Source: Listeria kieliensis
GTDB taxonomy: Bacteria; Bacillota; Bacilli; Lactobacillales; Listeriaceae
Reading direction: 5' to 3'
DNA length: 64,000 bases
Assembly (NCBI RefSeq): GCF_003369925.1
Contig: NZ_LARY01000001.1
Span: 248,001 to 312,000 of the forward strand
This document shows positions 6,448 to 15,149 of this stretch, piece by piece (position 1 is the stretch's first letter; each line of letters begins with the position of its first letter). Below the pieces are notes generated by a model that saw nothing but the letters and a program-made list of their open reading frames with translations, searched no databases and was not told the origin of the DNA. The position numbers were made by a program, and so were the translations under genes.

Positions 6448-8043
6448 ATGTTTAGTATTGAAATTCATGATTTAACAATGGAAATCGGAGCGCGAAACTT
6501 ATTTAACATCCCGGAATTACGTGTTAAGCCAAATGCACGAATTGGGATTATCGGTCAAAATGGAACGGGAAAAACGACTTTACTTGAAGTTCTTTCAGGA
6601 AAGCGCGAAGCAACAACTGGAAGTGTTATCCGAAGCGGAACGGTCGGTGTCATTGAGCAAATCCCAGCCGAAGCAGAAAAATTAAGTGGAGGCGAGAAAA
6701 CGCGCAAGGAAGTTCAGCGCGCGCTGCAGGAACGGCCTGCTATTCTTTTTGCTGATGAACCAACTTCTAATTTAGATGTCGCAAGCACGCAACATGTTAT
6801 TCGCGACTTTAAACGGTTTTCTGGCACGTTACTCATTATTTCGCATGATCGTGATTTTTTGGATGCGATTGTTGATGAGATTTGGGAGTTAGAACGTGAG
6901 ACGATCACTGTTTACAAAGGGAATTATTCGGATTATGCAGCGCAAAAAAAGAAGCAACGCGAACAGGAGCAAAAAGCCTACGATGACAATGTTGCAGAGA
7001 AGCGGAAGCTTCAATCAGCGATGAATCACCGGAAGCAAATTGCGGCGAGTATGGAAACCAGTCAGGCAAAATTGTTTAAAAAAGGAATGAGCAGAAAAGA
7101 AATTGCTTATGGGAACATGTATAAAGGCACTCAACAGAAAAGCCAACATAAAACGATTAAAGCGACGCAAAAAAGGCTTGAGCGTTTGCCGGATGTGGAG
7201 AAGCCATTCTTGTTTAAGCCTGTTAAAATTACGCTCCCTGAGTCACGCAAATTAAAACTCGGAACCACTCTCGTACAAGTTCAAAAAGGAGAAATCAGCG
7301 TTCCTGAAAAGAAATTGTTTGAAATCGAGCCGTTTTCAGTGAAGATCGGAGATAAAATGGCTTTAATCGGGCAAAATGCTTCGGGGAAAACGACTTTTCT
7401 AAAGTGGCTATTAAAAAACGAGGCGCCGATCCGGATTTTAGGCAGCACAAGGATCGCCTATTTCGATCAGGAGTTAAAGGGATTAAATGTGGATGAAACG
7501 ATGCTTGAAAATGTGAACCGAGTGAATGCTCATGACATGCAAATGGCGATGGATGTCCTTGGGAGTTTACATTTTGAGCAAAGCGATTTGAAAAAGTGCG
7601 TTTCTGTTTTATCTGGTGGCGAGCGAGTGAAGCTTTATCTGGCCATGATTCTGCTCAGTGATGCCAACTTTTTAGTTCTGGATGAGCCAACTAATTATTT
7701 GGATATCGCAGCTTTAGAAGCGCTCGAAGGGCTAATTTCATCTTTTGATGGTGCAGTGCTATTCGTTTCCCATGATACGGCTTTTGTACGAAATATTGCG
7801 CTTGAAGTGCTTCAAATTGAAAATGGGAAAATGAAGCTTGAACGAAAATCAATGCAGCAAGTGGCGCAGGAAAAGGAATCTGCGGAACAAGTTGTGGAAG
7901 AGGATAGTTTACTCATTGAGCTTAGGCTTTCTGAGATTGCTTCTAAGCTTGCGGATCCGAAGCTTAGTCAAGCGGAGAAGGCTAGTCTTGATGAAGCGTA
8001 TCTTGAAAACAGTCGCAAGCTTCGGAAGTTAAAAGAAAATTAA
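6448..8043 (+). CDS. ABC-F ribosome protection protein (Vga/Lmo0919-like)
   Basis: A 531-residue protein with two ATPase domains and no membrane segments. Walker A motifs are GQNGTGKT (36-43) and GQNASGKT in the second half. Signatures are LSGGEKTRK and LSGGERVK, and each domain has a DEPTSNLD/DEPTNYLD Walker B. A charged linker of about 80 residues (KKKQREQEQKAY onward) joins them. The short gap between the first Walker A and its signature is like Vga-type antibiotic-resistance ABC-F proteins. These bind the ribosomal E site and dislodge lincosamides, streptogramin A and pleuromutilins. The attenuator upstream supports a resistance role. Confidence 0.9.
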   Translation: MFSIEIHDLTMEIGARNLFNIPELRVKPNARIGIIGQNGTGKTTLLEVLSGKREATTGSVIRSGTVGVIEQIPAEAEKLSGGEKTRKEVQRALQERPAILFADEPTSNLDVASTQHVIRDFKRFSGTLLIISHDRDFLDAIVDEIWELERETITVYKGNYSDYAAQKKKQREQEQKAYDDNVAEKRKLQSAMNHRKQIAASMETSQAKLFKKGMSRKEIAYGNMYKGTQQKSQHKTIKATQKRLERLPDVEKPFLFKPVKITLPESRKLKLGTTLVQVQKGEISVPEKKLFEIEPFSVKIGDKMALIGQNASGKTTFLKWLLKNEAPIRILGSTRIAYFDQELKGLNVDETMLENVNRVNAHDMQMAMDVLGSLHFEQSDLKKCVSVLSGGERVKLYLAMILLSDANFLVLDEPTNYLDIAALEALEGLISSFDGAVLFVSHDTAFVRNIALEVLQIENGKMKLERKSMQQVAQEKESAEQVVEEDSLLIELRLSEIASKLADPKLSQAEKASLDEAYLENSRKLRKLKEN

Positions 8044-8105
8044 CGGTAGAATCATCAAATGGTTAAGGCTGAATTTAGCGGGTTGTAGCGAAATTTGGCT
8101 TCGTA

Positions 8106-8139
8106 AAAAAGCGTCATCTTGCGAGATGGCGCTTTTTTA
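8106..8139 (+). terminator. Terminator after the ABC-F gene
   Basis: AAAAAGCGTCATCT and AGATGGCGCTTTTT pair with one G·U around a 4-base loop and are followed by T's. Confidence 0.85.
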
Positions 8140-8216
8140 GATGGAGATGAAACTTGATTTCTTGCAGGAAGAGAGATAGAATAAACGGAGATTTGGAAGG
8201 AAAGAAGGTTCTTTTT

Positions 8217-9302
8217 TTGTTCAATCATTTACCGGACTCTTTTTTGCAAATGAATACGATTTTTATCTCGATTTTGATTGAAGCACTTCCTTTTGTACTG
8301 ATTGGTGTGTTTATTGCGAGCTTCATTCAAATGTATGTTTCTGAGAAATTTATTGCACGTGTGATTCCGAAAAATCGATTTTGGGCGGTTGTTGTCGGTT
8401 CTTTTATCGGTGTGCTTTTCCCGTCGTGTGAATGCGGGATCGTGCCGATTGTGCGTAATTTACTGAAAAAGGGTGTGCCGCTTCATGCAGGAATTGCCTT
8501 CATGTTAACGGCACCTATTATAAATCCAGTTGTTTTATTTTCAACTTACGTGGCTTTTGGAAGCAATTGGGAAATTCCGATTTTGCGAGTAGTTGGTAGT
8601 TTAGTCGTCGCACTTGTCGTGGGAAATTTGATTGCTTTTTTCTATAAAGGAGAAGGCTTGAAGGAAAAATTGCTCGCGCCTGCTACCGGGGAAGGAAAAG
8701 TTGACACACAAGGCGGGCTTGCTTTACAGGCTTCTCAAAGTACGGCTTCTATTCAACAAGGCGTACCTGAAAAAGTGCGTTTCGAACAAGCTAGATACGC
8801 TTCAAGTGGGCTTGGAAGTGCAGAAACGTTACCGGTCCATGAGCACTCGCACCACCATGAGCATCATGATGCTCATCACAGCGAACATAGTCATGCTGAG
8901 CTTTCGTTTATGGATAAAATTTGGCATACGGCTAAACACGCTGTAGACGAATTTTTTTCGGTAGGAAAGTACTTAGTTTTTGGGGCACTGATCGCTTCTG
9001 CTATGCAAACGTATATTAAAACCTCTACTTTGATGTCAATTGGTCATGGCCCGATTTTATCGATTTTACTCATGATGGTTCTAGCCTTTATTCTCTCGCT
9101 TTGCTCAGAAGCGGATGCGTTTATCGGTGCTTCGTTCCGTAGCTTATTTTCGACACAGTCGATTGTGGCCTTTCTCGTATTTGGTCCAATGCTTGATATT
9201 AAAAATCTGATGATGATGCTTGCTTCTTTTAAAGCTAAGTTTGTATTCTTTATCGTTATCAGCGTTACCGTTGTTGTCTTTCTTTATTCGATTCTTATTT
9301 AG
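8217..9302 (+). CDS. DUF318/ArsP-type permease with His-rich loop
   Basis: About 361 residues with two clusters of membrane helices. The first helix bundle carries FPSCECGIVPI and FMLTAPIINPVV, and the second carries ALCSEADAFIG-like and FGPMLDIKN motifs, all hallmarks of the permease family PF03773. Between the bundles lies a loop extremely rich in histidine (HEHSHHHEHHDAHHSEHSHA), likely to bind metal. TTG at 8217 is chosen because GAAGG lies 8 bases upstream; a further ATG follows at about 8250. It is paired with the TIGR03943 gene 15 bases later. The substrate is unknown. Confidence 0.85.
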   Translation: MFNHLPDSFLQMNTIFISILIEALPFVLIGVFIASFIQMYVSEKFIARVIPKNRFWAVVVGSFIGVLFPSCECGIVPIVRNLLKKGVPLHAGIAFMLTAPIINPVVLFSTYVAFGSNWEIPILRVVGSLVVALVVGNLIAFFYKGEGLKEKLLAPATGEGKVDTQGGLALQASQSTASIQQGVPEKVRFEQARYASSGLGSAETLPVHEHSHHHEHHDAHHSEHSHAELSFMDKIWHTAKHAVDEFFSVGKYLVFGALIASAMQTYIKTSTLMSIGHGPILSILLMMVLAFILSLCSEADAFIGASFRSLFSTQSIVAFLVFGPMLDIKNLMMMLASFKAKFVFFIVISVTVVVFLYSILI

Positions 9303-9317
9303 ACGGGAGGGAAAATC

Positions 9318-10157
9318 ATGCTACGCGCTTTTATTTTATTTGGATTCGGTTTTTACTTAATGTATCTCCATATATCTGGAGAAATTAGCAAATATATTAA
9401 TATGAAATATTCTTATTTGTCTTTTTCAGCGATGATAGCTGCTTTTCTTTTAGCTCTTATTCAGCTCATCATCGTTTTCCGAGATGAAGATAAGGTAGAA
9501 GAGCACGATCATTTTGGACACTCACATAGTGGGGAAAATACGATTTTGAAGAAAATTTTTGTTTATGGTTTACTGACTTACCCACTTATCGCGGGCTTCA
9601 TGTTTCCGATTGCAACTCTTGATTCGACAATTGTGAGTGCAAAAGGCTTTCATTTTCCTAAAAACAATGCGGCCGGGGACGATCCTTATGCGCAAAATCA
9701 ATTTTTACGTCCTGATACAAGCGGCTATTTTGGAAAATCGGATTATGAAAAGATGATGGAGCGAGAGAAAAAAGGATTGCTAAAACAAAATCCTATTATA
9801 GTGGATGATAGCAACTATTTGATGACCATGGAAATTTTATATAATTATCCAGGTGAATTTACAGGACGCGAGATGAGTTTTACTGGTTTTGTGTATAATG
9901 ATCCCGTTTTAAAAGATGCCCATTTGTTTTTATTTAGATTTGGGATTATCCACTGTGTGGCAGATTCTGGTGTATTCGGGATGCTCGTCGATATGCCTGA
10001 GAAAACAAATTATAAAAATGACACTTGGCTTTCCGTATCAGGCACAATCACAGAAGAATACTATGCGCCGTTTAAGATGAAAATCCCGTCACTCGAAGTT
10101 TCCAAGTATCAACAAATTGATAAGCCAAAAGATGTTTATGTCTACCGAAAATATTAA
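9318..10157 (+). CDS. TIGR03943 family putative permease subunit
   Basis: The 279-residue protein has three to four N-terminal membrane segments, a short His-containing loop (EEHDHFGHSHSG), then an extracytoplasmic domain of about 160 residues. That domain includes the conserved piece FRFGIIHCVADSGVFGMLV. This two-gene arrangement with a PF03773 permease is widespread in Firmicutes, and the two are thought to form one complex. GGGAGG lies before the ATG. The transported solute is not established. Confidence 0.85.
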   Translation: MLRAFILFGFGFYLMYLHISGEISKYINMKYSYLSFSAMIAAFLLALIQLIIVFRDEDKVEEHDHFGHSHSGENTILKKIFVYGLLTYPLIAGFMFPIATLDSTIVSAKGFHFPKNNAAGDDPYAQNQFLRPDTSGYFGKSDYEKMMEREKKGLLKQNPIIVDDSNYLMTMEILYNYPGEFTGREMSFTGFVYNDPVLKDAHLFLFRFGIIHCVADSGVFGMLVDMPEKTNYKNDTWLSVSGTITEEYYAPFKMKIPSLEVSKYQQIDKPKDVYVYRKY

Positions 10158-10249
10158 GTTCGTTCTTGCAGATTGAGGCGGCTTAAGGTATGCTTATTCA
10201 GTAAACGAATTCATACGCTACCTAAAAGGAAAAAGGACGGCTTAAGATC

Positions 10250-11170
10250 ATGAACCAATATAAGCAGTATTATCACTTTCCACGCGAAAATTGGCGGGAA
10301 CTTGAAATTAGCAAAGACCAAATATTGACGCAAGAAGAACTCGAACGAATTCGCGGTTTGAACGACCGGATTTCGCTTTCTGATATTGCTGAGATTTATT
10401 TGCCACTCGTGAAATTAATTGCGATTCAATATCATGAGGCTATTTTTATCCATGGTGAAAAAATGGAATATCTGAAGAAAAAAGAAGATCGGCCACCCTT
10501 TATCATCGCTCTTGCTGGAAGTGTTGCGGTGGGGAAAAGTACGACTGCACGTGTTTTAAAATTGATGCTTGATCGCTGGTTTTCAAAGACGCGTGAAGTA
10601 GAGCTCGTCACAACAGATGGCTTCTTATATCCTAATGTGGAGCTTGAGAGGCGAGGCATCATGAATAAAAAGGGCTTTCCAGAAAGTTACGATAAGAAAA
10701 AATTTATGGATTTTCTGATTGATTTGAAAAACAATAAAAAGAACGTTGAGGTACCACTTTATTCGCATCTTACTTATGATGTGCTCAAAGAAACGCGCAA
10801 GCTAGCGAATCCAGATATTGTTATCGTTGAAGGAATCAATGTGTTACAAGCGGATTCCGATCAAATCTTTTTCCCAAGTGATTTTTTTGACTTCTCGATT
10901 TATCTAGATGCTGCGGAAGAAGATATTAAACGTTGGTATTTAGAACGCTTCTTTATGCTTCGCGAAACGGCTTTTCAAGATGAAAGTTCTTATTTCCACA
11001 AATATAGTGCTTATAGCGATCAAAAAGCAGATGCCTATGCGCGCGAAGTTTGGGATACGATCAATGGTCCCAACTTAAAAGAAAATATTGAGCATACAAA
11101 ATATCGAGCTGACTTGCTCCTCCATAAGGGCAGCAATCATCTAATCAGCGATGTTTACTTGCGGCGTTAA
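10250..11170 (+). CDS. coaA: Type I pantothenate kinase
   Basis: 306 residues of the bacterial CoaA/PRK-like family. It carries the P-loop GSVAVGKSTTARVLKLML, the catalytic region VTTDGFLYPN, and the substrate region YSHLTYDV. It phosphorylates pantothenate, the first committed step of coenzyme A synthesis, in the cytoplasm. Length matches the family. It corresponds to the lmo0922 position and is followed by a terminator. Confidence 0.95.
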   Translation: MNQYKQYYHFPRENWRELEISKDQILTQEELERIRGLNDRISLSDIAEIYLPLVKLIAIQYHEAIFIHGEKMEYLKKKEDRPPFIIALAGSVAVGKSTTARVLKLMLDRWFSKTREVELVTTDGFLYPNVELERRGIMNKKGFPESYDKKKFMDFLIDLKNNKKNVEVPLYSHLTYDVLKETRKLANPDIVIVEGINVLQADSDQIFFPSDFFDFSIYLDAAEEDIKRWYLERFFMLRETAFQDESSYFHKYSAYSDQKADAYAREVWDTINGPNLKENIEHTKYRADLLLHKGSNHLISDVYLRR

Positions 11171-11197
11171 ACCATTTCGATTTTGAAATGGTTTTTG
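11169..11197 (+). terminator. Terminator after coaA
   Basis: AAACCATTTC (11169-11178) pairs with GAAATGGTTT (11185-11194), followed by T's. The left arm overlaps the coaA stop codon. Confidence 0.85.
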
Positions 11198-11198
11198 C

Positions 11199-11244
11199 TT
11201 TACAAAAGATCGGCATTCTTTTAAGATGATAGTGAGTACTCACT
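11199..11244 (+). promoter_or_regulatory. Promoter and TetR-type operator of the ABC exporter operon
   Basis: TTTACA (11199-11204), 17-base spacer, TAAGAT (11222-11227), then the perfect 14-base palindrome AGTGAGTACTCACT (11231-11244) at the expected transcription start. Palindromes of this form are classic TetR-family operators, and the operon's third gene encodes a TetR regulator, so autorepression is likely. Confidence 0.72.
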
Positions 11245-11270
11245 CATTTTTACTTAAAGGAGTGAAAAAA

Positions 11271-11993
11271 ATGGAAGCTATAATTGAAGCAAGTGAATTA
11301 AATGTAGGTTTTAAGCACAAGCAAGTCCTGTTTGATTTATCGCTAACTGTGAAGCGCGGTGAAATTTATGGTTTGATTGGTCCATCAGGAGCTGGGAAAA
11401 CTACTCTTGTAAAAACGCTTATTGGTATGGAAAAAGCGCAAAGTGGAAGTGTTCAAGTGTTAGCGCATTCCATGCCTAGTCTCGCTGTGATGGAAGACAT
11501 CGGTTATATGGCACAATCCGATGCTCTTTACGTGGACCTCACGGCTAGAGAGAATCTCGACTTTTTTGCTTCGCTTTATCGGCTAAAAGGGAAAAAGAAA
11601 GAAAAACGAATCGAATATGCGGCAAGTCTTGTTAATCTCACGGCTGAACTTGGAAAAAAAGTAGCGGCTTTTTCTGGTGGAATGAAACGAAGATTGTCAC
11701 TTGCTATTGCCGTATTGCCAGATCCTGAAGTATTGATTTTGGACGAGCCGACGGTTGGAATCGATCCAGAATTGCGCCTTTCCATCTGGGAAGAATTACA
11801 AACGCTCAAAAAAAGCGGCAAGGCGATCCTTGTCACGACACATGTGATGGATGAAGCAGAAAAATGTGATCGACTAGCAATGATTCGGGATGGACGCGTG
11901 ATTGCAGCGGGAACTCCAGATGAATTGAAACAAGAAACAGGCAGTCAAAACTTGGAGGCGGTATTTCTTAAATTTGGGAGGAAGACGGAATGA
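11271..11993 (+). CDS. ABC transporter ATP-binding protein
   Basis: A 240-residue ATPase with Walker A GPSGAGKTT, signature AFSGGMKRRLS, Walker B LILDEPTVGID and a switch histidine in LVTTHVMDEAE. It is of the drug/antibiotic or ABC-2 exporter subfamily. ATG at 11271 has AAAGGAG upstream. The in-frame ATG at 11226 lies inside the -10/operator region and is rejected. It overlaps the permease by 4 bases and powers it. Confidence 0.93.
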   Translation: MEAIIEASELNVGFKHKQVLFDLSLTVKRGEIYGLIGPSGAGKTTLVKTLIGMEKAQSGSVQVLAHSMPSLAVMEDIGYMAQSDALYVDLTARENLDFFASLYRLKGKKKEKRIEYAASLVNLTAELGKKVAAFSGGMKRRLSLAIAVLPDPEVLILDEPTVGIDPELRLSIWEELQTLKKSGKAILVTTHVMDEAEKCDRLAMIRDGRVIAAGTPDELKQETGSQNLEAVFLKFGRKTE

Positions 11994-13120
11994 GAGTTTT
12001 AGCGATTGTAAAGCGAATTGTGAACCAGTTTAAACGAGACAAACGAACGCTTGCGCTGATGATGCTCGCGCCGCTCCTTTTGATCACGCTCCTTAATTAT
12101 ATGTTTAACGGAAGTAGCGTTGACCCCAAAATTGGCGTAAGTGGTCTGAGTGAAAGTATGATTACGGCGCTAGAAGATAAAGATCTAGATGTTAAAAAAT
12201 ATCAATCTGCAGAAAAGCCCACGAAAAAGATCAAACATGATGATCTGGATGCTTTTTTAGATTTAGAGGGCCAAAAGCTTGCGATCACCTATGAAAATAG
12301 CGACCCCTCCGTTACGACACAAATTAATGCGAAGCTACAGGGAGCATTTATGGCCGAACAATCAGCAGAAATGAAGCAAGCCGCTCAGTTACTAAAGCAA
12401 ACGATGAAACAACTGGAAAAAAGTGGGGCAGGAGTGGAAGTATCAAAAGCCGCGAATTTAACTGGCGAAGCTCCGCACATGGAAATGAAAGCGAGCTACG
12501 TGATCGGTGATAAAAATACAAGCTATTTCGATACAATCGGCCCGATTTTCATTGGCTTTTTCGTCTTTTTCTTTGTCTTTTTGATTGCAGGGATTTCTTT
12601 CTTGCGTGAGCGGACCACAGGAACGCTTGAACGGCTACTCACAACTCCCATTCGGCGTTTTGAAATTGAGCTAGGCTACATGATTGGTTTTGGGATTTTT
12701 GCGCTGATCCAGTCTGTCCTTGTCGCCTTATATTCCATCCATATTTTAGGAATGATGCAAAATGGGTCAATCTGGTATGTTCTTTTGATTACACTCACAC
12801 TTGCGATGGTTTCTCTTGCGCTTGGAATGCTGCTATCTACATTTGCGAATAATGAGTTTCAAATCATTCAATTTATCCCGATCGTCATTGTCCCTCAAGT
12901 TTTATTTTGTGGTATTTTTCCACTTGAAGGGATGGCGGACTGGTTGCAGTGGCTAGCCCATATCATGCCTATGTATTACGGAGCAGAGGCACTTAAAGAT
13001 ATTATGATTCGCGGGGAAGGCTTCACTGGGTTTGCTAGCAACTTTTATATCTTGCTTGGCTTTGCAGCCGTATTTTTGATTTTAAATATCTTCGCACTGA
13101 AAAAATATCGTAAAATTTGA
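11990..13120 (+). CDS. ABC-2 type permease (YhgE/DrrB-like)
   Basis: A 376-residue protein with one N-terminal membrane helix (about 24-42), an extracytoplasmic region of about 150 residues, and a C-terminal bundle of five helices from residue 178. It has the ABC-2 signature FLRERTTGTLERLLTTPIRR. The layout matches ABC-2 exporters for drugs or lipids. The substrate is unknown. It is translationally coupled to the ATPase gene and followed by the TetR gene 17 bases on. Confidence 0.9.
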   Translation: MRVLAIVKRIVNQFKRDKRTLALMMLAPLLLITLLNYMFNGSSVDPKIGVSGLSESMITALEDKDLDVKKYQSAEKPTKKIKHDDLDAFLDLEGQKLAITYENSDPSVTTQINAKLQGAFMAEQSAEMKQAAQLLKQTMKQLEKSGAGVEVSKAANLTGEAPHMEMKASYVIGDKNTSYFDTIGPIFIGFFVFFFVFLIAGISFLRERTTGTLERLLTTPIRRFEIELGYMIGFGIFALIQSVLVALYSIHILGMMQNGSIWYVLLITLTLAMVSLALGMLLSTFANNEFQIIQFIPIVIVPQVLFCGIFPLEGMADWLQWLAHIMPMYYGAEALKDIMIRGEGFTGFASNFYILLGFAAVFLILNIFALKKYRKI

Positions 13121-13137
13121 TTGAGGAGCGAAAATAA

Positions 13138-13797
13138 GTGGAAAATAAACAACCGGATTTATTAAAACAAATTCTCAATGTGACGGAGAAAGACCAGCAT
13201 ATGAGTGAGAAACAAAAGAAAATTTTACAAGCCGCAACCGAGCTTTTCGCAGAGAAAGGTTTTTCCGCAACTAGTACGAATGAAATTGCTAAGCGAGCGG
13301 GCGTTGCAGAAGGTACTATTTTCAGGCACTATAAAACAAAAAAAGAGTTGCTTATGGCGATTACGATGCCAACACTCGTTGACGGGGTTATCCCATTTTT
13401 AGCAAAAGAATTTACAGAAGAGGTTTTTGAAAAGGAATATCCAGATTTTCGAGCGTTTATTGAACAATTGATTCGAAATCGCTTTGAATTTGCCCGCGAA
13501 AATGGGAAATTACTTAAGATTTATTTTATGGAGCTGATGTATCATAATGAGCTTCGCGCGCAGTTTTCCGAGGTTTTTATGACGCATGTAAAGGATAAAT
13601 TTGAGCATGTGATTGACTATTATAAAAGAAAGGGGGAGTTGAAAGACTTCCCGAATAGCACGATTATGCGAGCTTTAATTACGAATATTGTGGGTTTCAT
13701 GATTACTCGTTTTGTAGTGATGCCAGATGCTAGATGGGAAGATGAGCAAGAAATTGAATTTACGATCGATTATATTTTGAATGGAATTTTAAAATGA
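13138..13797 (+). CDS. TetR/AcrR-family transcriptional regulator
   Basis: 219 residues with an N-terminal helix-turn-helix (about 25-70: ILQAATELFAEKGFSATST, then IAKRAGVAEGTIFRHYKTKK) and an all-helical ligand domain. GTG at 13138 has GAGGAG 9-10 bases upstream; an in-frame ATG follows at 13201. As the last gene of the exporter operon, it most likely represses the palindrome at 11231-11244 and responds to an exported compound. Confidence 0.92.
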   Translation: MENKQPDLLKQILNVTEKDQHMSEKQKKILQAATELFAEKGFSATSTNEIAKRAGVAEGTIFRHYKTKKELLMAITMPTLVDGVIPFLAKEFTEEVFEKEYPDFRAFIEQLIRNRFEFARENGKLLKIYFMELMYHNELRAQFSEVFMTHVKDKFEHVIDYYKRKGELKDFPNSTIMRALITNIVGFMITRFVVMPDARWEDEQEIEFTIDYILNGILK

Positions 13798-13836
13798 AAA
13801 AAGGTGAGAAAAACAATCGTTTTTCTCACCTTTTTT
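13797..13836. terminator. Bidirectional terminator between TetR and KdpD-like genes
   Basis: A perfect 18-bp inverted repeat (13797-13814 with 13819-13836) around a 4-base loop, with A/T runs on both sides, between convergent genes. Confidence 0.9.
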
Positions 13837-14992
13837 AACTTTTTCTAGAATTAGCGACGATATGAATATCAACACCATCTGTTTGCCTCATGATGGCATT
13901 AACAATGGAACCTTTGGCAAGTTCTTCAACACGTGACTTAACGGACTGACCTAAAATGATTTGTGTAATGTGTTTTTGATTAGCTACATCCGTAATAACT
14001 TGCGAAATCTTGCGTTCTTGAATCGGTTCCACTAAAAAGTGGGCATGGAACTTCTCAGCAAGTTCTTGCCATTCTTTATATTCTTTTTGTGTCTGTTCTG
14101 GTAGCTCCGATAGGTCTTTATCAATTGCAGTTAAAATAAAAAGTTCACTTCGCAATCGATCGGCAATTCGAAAGCCACGACGAATCAGTTTTTCTGCATT
14201 CGCGTCATTTTTAATACAAACGAGAATTTTTTCGTTCATCATCGCTGCTCGTAAGCGCGCTGCTTTTTTATCGGCTTTATCATCCACATCATCTGCTACT
14301 TCACGAAGGGCAATTTCGCGGAGCGCTGATAAATTTTTTGTTGTAAAGAAGTTTTCAAGGGATTGTTCAATCTTATCTTTTTGGTAGATTTTCCCTTCTT
14401 TTAACCGTTTTTGTAAGGTTTCAGCCGTGACATCAATCAAAATCACTTCGTCAGCCGCATCAAGAATACTATCAGGAACCCGTTCGCGAACCGAAACACC
14501 TGTAAGTTCTCTAACTACACCACGAAGACTCTCTAAATGTTGGATATTGACAGCTGTGATTACGTTTATACGGTGTTCAAGAATTTTTTGGACATCTTGA
14601 TAGCGCTTTTCGTTGAATGAGCCCGGCATGTTTGAATGTGCCAGCTCATCGATGATAACTACTTCTGGATTACGTTCGATAATCGCATCAACATCTAAAT
14701 CATTATAGATTTTTTCGTTGTACGTGACTTCACGAAGTGGAAGCTGTTCAAGACCTGGAATAAGCGCTGCTGTTTCTTCACGACCATGTGTTTCCACTAG
14801 TCCAATGACAACATCAATATTTTCCTTTTGCAGTTCATGGGCTTCTGTTAACATGCGGTAAGTTTTGCCTACACCTGGAGCTGAGCCAATATAAATTTTC
14901 AGCTTTCCTCGCTTTAATTTTTCAATTTGTTTCAGCAACTCTTCCGGACTTTTTCTATGAAAGGAAATATTATGGTTGCTCATCTCATACAC
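13835..14992 (-). CDS. Stand-alone KdpD sensor N-terminal domain plus USP domain
   Basis: 385 residues. KdpD N-terminal domain at about 20-230, with Walker A GSAPGVGKTYRML and Walker B VVIIDELAHSN. A universal-stress-protein-like domain follows at about 250-380, ending IVNAIMRQTDGVDIHIV. The membrane segments and histidine-kinase part of full KdpD are absent. There is no kdpABC or response regulator nearby. In full KdpD this cytosolic region senses intracellular signals, and the USP part binds c-di-AMP in S. aureus. A free-standing form may be a signalling or regulatory subunit; that role is inference. Confidence 0.85.
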   Translation of the reverse strand: MYEMSNHNISFHRKSPEELLKQIEKLKRGKLKIYIGSAPGVGKTYRMLTEAHELQKENIDVVIGLVETHGREETAALIPGLEQLPLREVTYNEKIYNDLDVDAIIERNPEVVIIDELAHSNMPGSFNEKRYQDVQKILEHRINVITAVNIQHLESLRGVVRELTGVSVRERVPDSILDAADEVILIDVTAETLQKRLKEGKIYQKDKIEQSLENFFTTKNLSALREIALREVADDVDDKADKKAARLRAAMMNEKILVCIKNDANAEKLIRRGFRIADRLRSELFILTAIDKDLSELPEQTQKEYKEWQELAEKFHAHFLVEPIQERKISQVITDVANQKHITQIILGQSVKSRVEELAKGSIVNAIMRQTDGVDIHIVANSRKS

Positions 14993-15149
14993 CTCCAGAA
15001 ATAATCGGATCGAAGATGTTAAAAACTTGATTGAAGTTTCATCTTTTCACACTTCATTCATTGTAGCACAATCTCAATTTAGAAAGAAGGGGGGAAGAAT
15101 AAAAAAGAAGAGCAGCAAATTGCCACTCTTCTTTAGACTTTTTCTGGAA

